A model generated the notes under the pieces. The model had not been told where the DNA came from. It ran no database searches and was given only the letters and a program-made list of their open reading frames with translations. Source: an uncultured Clostridia bacterium (GTDB lineage Bacteria > Bacillota > Clostridia > Oscillospirales > Acutalibacteraceae). Taken from it: a stretch of 9,657 nt of DNA. Positions 6,914-9,657 of this stretch are shown in pieces. The translations under genes were made by a program, and so were the position numbers. The DNA lies in assembly GCA_944382025.1 (NCBI GenBank), contig CALWMQ010000018.1:1-9657 (forward strand), written 5' to 3'. Positions within the stretch are counted from its first letter, which is position 1. Each line of letters begins with the position of its first letter.

Positions 6914-8778
6914 TGCCGGCTGGAAAGGTCATCGGCTATAAACGGCCGAAAAATACCAAGAAAACCTTGAAAACCATGCTCCGCTATTTGGGGATGCACC
7001 GGTTCTCCCTGCTGGCGGTGGCTCTTCTGGTCTTTATCAGCAGCAGCGCAAATATTATGGGCACCTACCTTCTGCGCCCTATTATTAACAAGTATATTCT
7101 GCCTGGGGACATGGCTGGACTGATGACAGCCCTCCTGCTGATGGGGGGGATGTACGGATTGGGGGTACTGGCCACATGGGGATACAACCAACTGATGGTT
7201 CATACCTCTCAGAAGGTCATCAGCGAGATCCGTTCCGACCTGTTCCGCCATACTCAAACTCTTCCCCTTTCCTATTTCGACGCCCATACCCACGGGGAAC
7301 TCATGTCCCGGTTCACCAACGATGTGGATACCCTCAACGACGCCCTGAATAACAGTTTCGCCCTGCTGATCCAGAGCGCCATCATGATCACCGGAACCAT
7401 CACCATGCTCATTGTACTGAATCTGCAATTGTCCTTGATTGTTATGGCCTTCCTGGCCGCGATGTGCCTGTTCATCAAGTATAACGGCAAGCGCAGCAAA
7501 AAATATTACAACGAACAGCAGGAGCATCTGGGCCGGATCAACGGCTTTGTGGAGGAAATGGTTACCGGCCAGAAGGTGGAAAAGGTGTTCAACCACGAGG
7601 ACCAGGATTTTGAGGAATTCTGTCGTCGGAATGAGGCCCTGCGCCGGTCGGCTACCAAAGCGCTGACCTATTCCGGCATGATGGTGCCCACCATCGTCGC
7701 CCTGTCCTATTTCAACTACGCGGTATCAGCCTGCGTGGGTGGCCTGTTTGCCCTGGCGGGGCTGATGGATCTGGGAGGACTGGCCTCCTACCTCGTGTAT
7801 GTGCGGCAAAGCGCTATGCCTCTTAACCAGTTCACCCAGCAGGTCAATTTCCTCCTGTCCGCCCTGTCAGGCGCGGAACGGATTTTTGAGATGATGGAAG
7901 AAGCACCGGAAATTGACGAAGGCACCGTTACCCTGTGCAATGTAGTCATTCATGAGGATGGCAGCCGTACTGAAGCGACTGAGCGTACCGGTCAGTACGC
8001 CTGGAAGTTCCCCCTGCCGGGAGGCGTAACCGAACTGATTCCCCTAAAGGGGGACGTCCGGTTTTTTGGGGTCACTTTCGGCTATTCCCCAGAGAAAACC
8101 GTTCTGGAAAACGTAAGCCTGTTTGCGCGGCCTGGAGAAAAAATTGCCTTTGTAGGTTCTACCGGTGCCGGAAAAACCACTATTGTTAACCTGATTAACC
8201 GCTTTTATGAAATCCAGGGGGGAACTATCACCTACGACGGTATTGATATTCGGGACATCCGCAAAGCCGATCTGCGTCGTTCCCTATCCATGGTAATACA
8301 GGACACCCACCTGTTCACCGGCACCATAGCGGATAATATCCGCTATGGACGGCTGAGGGCCACCGATGAGGAGATACGGAAAGCGGCTGTCCTCGCCAAC
8401 GCGGATACCTTTATCCGCCATCTGCCCGAAGGCTACAATACCCCTCTCCATAGCGATGGTGCCAACCTTTCACAGGGCCAACGGCAGCTCCTGGCGATTG
8501 CCAGAGCAGCTATCGCCCTGCCCCCGGTACTGATTCTGGATGAGGCCACCAGTTCCATCGATACCCGTACCGAACGGCTCATCGAAAAAGGCATGGACGC
8601 CCTGATGGAAGGGCGAACGGTATTTGTTATCGCTCACCGGCTGTCCACCGTGCGCAACGCCCAGGCAATCCTGGTACTGGAAAAAGGCCAGGTAATTGAG
8701 CGGGGTAACCACGATGAACTGCTCCGACAGCACGGCCGCTATTATCAACTCTATACCGGCCAATATGAACTGGATTGA
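6913..8778 (+). CDS. ABC exporter half-transporter, catalytic-site subunit (BmrD/TM288-like)
   Basis: The 621-residue second half of the exporter. The N-terminal membrane domain (about 25-320) includes the coupling-region motif SYFDAHTHGELMSRFTNDVD. The ATPase domain (about 380-620) has all active residues: Walker A GSTGAGKTT (415-423), Walker B VLILDE with catalytic Glu544, and H-loop His575 (IAHRLSTV). Its signature is LSQGQ (519-523), with Gln for the usual first Gly. The canonical ATP site would thus combine this subunit's Walker motifs with the partner's VSGGQ, and the degenerate site would have the reverse. A linker of about 55 residues (about 324-380, with WKFPLPGG and ending IPLKGDVRF) separates the domains; this is longer than in many exporters, but I recall similar linkers in clostridial homologues. 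ATG 6913 overlaps the upstream TAA (TAATG) and has AGGAAGGAG about 10 nt ahead, so the two chains are translationally coupled, as suits a 1:1 heterodimer. Confidence 0.95.
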   Translation: MPAGKVIGYKRPKNTKKTLKTMLRYLGMHRFSLLAVALLVFISSSANIMGTYLLRPIINKYILPGDMAGLMTALLLMGGMYGLGVLATWGYNQLMVHTSQKVISEIRSDLFRHTQTLPLSYFDAHTHGELMSRFTNDVDTLNDALNNSFALLIQSAIMITGTITMLIVLNLQLSLIVMAFLAAMCLFIKYNGKRSKKYYNEQQEHLGRINGFVEEMVTGQKVEKVFNHEDQDFEEFCRRNEALRRSATKALTYSGMMVPTIVALSYFNYAVSACVGGLFALAGLMDLGGLASYLVYVRQSAMPLNQFTQQVNFLLSALSGAERIFEMMEEAPEIDEGTVTLCNVVIHEDGSRTEATERTGQYAWKFPLPGGVTELIPLKGDVRFFGVTFGYSPEKTVLENVSLFARPGEKIAFVGSTGAGKTTIVNLINRFYEIQGGTITYDGIDIRDIRKADLRRSLSMVIQDTHLFTGTIADNIRYGRLRATDEEIRKAAVLANADTFIRHLPEGYNTPLHSDGANLSQGQRQLLAIARAAIALPPVLILDEATSSIDTRTERLIEKGMDALMEGRTVFVIAHRLSTVRNAQAILVLEKGQVIERGNHDELLRQHGRYYQLYTGQYELD

Positions 8779-8813
8779 CTTTCCTGTAAATGCATGAAAG
8801 GATTTATACAAAT

Positions 8814-9266
8814 ATGGAAAACGCGGAACTTCGTGAAGCCATGATCCAGGTAGAGTTAACCCGTAAGCGGCTGCTCCAGCCCCTATTCCTTGATCTGGGG
8901 CTTACCCTAGGGCAGGGACAGCCCCGCATCCTCAGTCATCTCCTTCAACAGGAGGGAATCACCCAAAAAGAACTGGCGGATCTTTGCCATATGGATGTCA
9001 CCACTCTGTCCCGAACCCTGGACCACATGGAACGAGCCGAGTTACTGCTCCGCCAGCGGGATCCGGACTGCAGGCGGTCCTTTCAAATTGTTCTTACCGA
9101 AAAAGGCCGTCAGACTGCCCGGCGGGTGCGGGAGATATTCCATCGCCTGGATCATCGTATCCTGTCAGCCCTGGAACCGGAAGAAGCACGGGCAATGATA
9201 ACAGCATTGCAAAAAATAGCCTGCGCACTGGAACAGGGCTTGGACCCAGAGCCCTCCGCCGGCTAA
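8814..9266 (+). CDS. MarR-family transcriptional regulator
   Basis: A 150-residue winged-helix regulator of the MarR family, dimeric repressors that release DNA on binding small aromatic or drug-like ligands or on oxidation. The core reads ITQKELADLCHMDVTTLSRT (recognition helix, about residues 46-65), then LDHMERAELLLRQRDPDCRR, the beta-wing with its typical D-x-R-like tip, then IVLTEKGRQ and a C-terminal dimerisation helix. One Cys precedes the recognition helix and another lies in the wing, but nothing shows redox sensing. Start ATG 8814 (MENAELREAM) is preferred over ATG 8790 because GAAAGGA lies 11 nt upstream, whereas the earlier ATG has no ribosome binding site. It begins 35 nt after the exporter stop, in the same orientation and with no terminator between, so it is very likely the third gene of the operon and the regulator of its promoter. 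Confidence 0.93.
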   Translation: MENAELREAMIQVELTRKRLLQPLFLDLGLTLGQGQPRILSHLLQQEGITQKELADLCHMDVTTLSRTLDHMERAELLLRQRDPDCRRSFQIVLTEKGRQTARRVREIFHRLDHRILSALEPEEARAMITALQKIACALEQGLDPEPSAG

Positions 9267-9456
9267 TCTTTTGATCGGGTTTTCTTATTCACATCGGCGG
9301 CCCTCGAAAACATCCCTTTCTGTGCGTCTGCCCTCTTCTCTCCTTACTGGGGCGTTTTCACCTATGCAACCTAATAATACTCCTGTAAAAATCAGCGCCT
9401 AAAAAAGGCATACTTGGAATGAACCGAACCAGTAAAAACGGACAATAGACAAAAGG

Positions 9457-9492
9457 CCCCCTAATGTAGGAAAATAGAACTACATTAGGGGG
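9457..9492. repeat. Perfect 13 bp hairpin just upstream of the transposase gene
   Basis: CCCCCTAATGTAG (9457-9469) and CTACATTAGGGGG (9480-9492) form a perfect inverted repeat with a 10 nt loop. On the plus strand the 3' arm contains AGGGGG, the only plausible ribosome binding site for the ATG at 9500, so folded mRNA would hide it. Insertion sequences often carry such structures near an end to block translation from read-through transcripts. On the minus strand the stem is followed by CCTTTTG, so weak termination of leftward transcription is an alternative. Confidence 0.75.
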
Positions 9493-9499
9493 TGTTGGT

Positions 9500-9657
9500 A
9501 TGTCTGGGAAAAAAGGGATGAAAAAGTATGCGGAAGGGATACGGGAAGAAGTAGTGTCACGAATCCGCGCAGGAGAAAGCCAAAATGCACTGAGCCGGGA
9601 GTATGGAATCAGCCGGTGGGCCATACAGTGTTGGCTAAAAGAACCTGTCCTACCAAA
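9500..9657 (+). CDS. IS3-family-like OrfA transposase, N-terminal fragment
   Basis: An open frame from ATG 9500 runs to the window end for 52 codons. It starts MSGKKGMKKYAEGIREEVVS and continues with a helix-turn-helix, GESQNALSREYGISRWAIQ (about residues 29-47). Short basic N-termini followed by this ALSREYGIS...W type of helix-turn-helix are typical of OrfA of IS3-family elements, which binds the element ends; the integrase OrfB would be expected downstream by frameshift. AGGGGG lies about 8 nt before the ATG, within the 3' arm of the hairpin. The protein is truncated only by the window, so its integrity is unknown. Another IS family with an OrfA-like HTH protein is possible. Confidence 0.75.
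   Translation, partial: MSGKKGMKKYAEGIREEVVSRIRAGESQNALSREYGISRWAIQCWLKEPVLP

Larger units (their letters stand above)
9457..9657 (+). mobile_element. Left part of an insertion sequence, probably IS3-like (cut by window end)
   Basis: The transposase-like gene at 9500 and the strong hairpin in front of it mark the start of an insertion sequence. The true terminal inverted repeat and target-site duplication cannot be set because the right end is outside the window; the left boundary may be at or slightly upstream of the hairpin. It lies about 190 bp downstream of the marR stop, so it has not disrupted a recognisable gene. Confidence 0.6.

Noticed and set aside
9257..9301. CCGCCG and CGGCGG inverted repeat across the marR stop
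   Set aside because: Six base pairs with a loop of more than 30 nt and no T-run; likely chance.
9330..9358. Possible terminator after marR (GCCCT paired with GGGGC, then GTTTTC)
   Set aside because: Only a 5 bp stem with a G-T pair, a 14 nt loop and four T; too weak to call. No better terminator was seen in 9267-9456.
9457..9492. Hairpin as the operon terminator for the exporter-marR unit
   Set aside because: On the plus strand the stem is followed by TGTTGGTATG rather than a T-run, and it directly abuts the transposase start.

Overview
This 9.66 kb window looks like chromosome of a moderately GC-rich member of the Firmicutes, most likely class Clostridia. The signs are a T-box riboswitch ahead of alaS, strong AGGAGG-type ribosome binding sites, a clostridial-style alanyl-tRNA synthetase with a Cys-rich insertion, and a heterodimeric ABC exporter of the BmrCD/TM287-288 type. 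No genus can be named from the sequence alone.

Left half (1-4780), minus strand: one probable transcription unit runs leftward from a consensus promoter at 4750-4778. It goes through an alanine-type T-box leader (about 4503-4743, candidate specifier GCC, intrinsic terminator at its end), then alaS (alanyl-tRNA synthetase), a small HIT-family nucleotide hydrolase, a DEDDh-type 3'-5' exonuclease with a C-terminal zinc-ribbon-like region, and mscL (large mechanosensitive channel), which runs off the left edge. The last three genes are packed within 1-2 nt of each other. The exonuclease is split by an apparent single-base deletion near 1134-1137, so it is either a recent pseudogene or a sequencing error.

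Middle (about 4783-5103): a 320 bp divergent intergenic region with no convincing gene, only short repeats.

Right half (5104-9266), plus strand: a consensus promoter (TTGACA, 17 bp, TATAAT) drives two ABC exporter half-transporters whose genes overlap by one base, followed 35 bp later by a MarR-family repressor. The first half-transporter has the degenerate ATPase residues and the second the catalytic ones, so they should form an asymmetric heterodimer, probably a drug or lipid exporter. A perfect 12 bp palindrome, TTGCATATGCAA, sits at the predicted transcription start. It is a good candidate operator for the downstream MarR protein, which would make the operon self-regulating and ligand-inducible.

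Right edge (9457-9657): the start of an insertion sequence, with an IS3-like OrfA transposase cut by the window end. It is preceded by a 13 bp perfect hairpin that contains the OrfA ribosome binding site. No clearly new multi-gene system is visible. The most useful leads are the operator palindrome, the broken exonuclease and the hairpin that may hide the transposase ribosome binding site.
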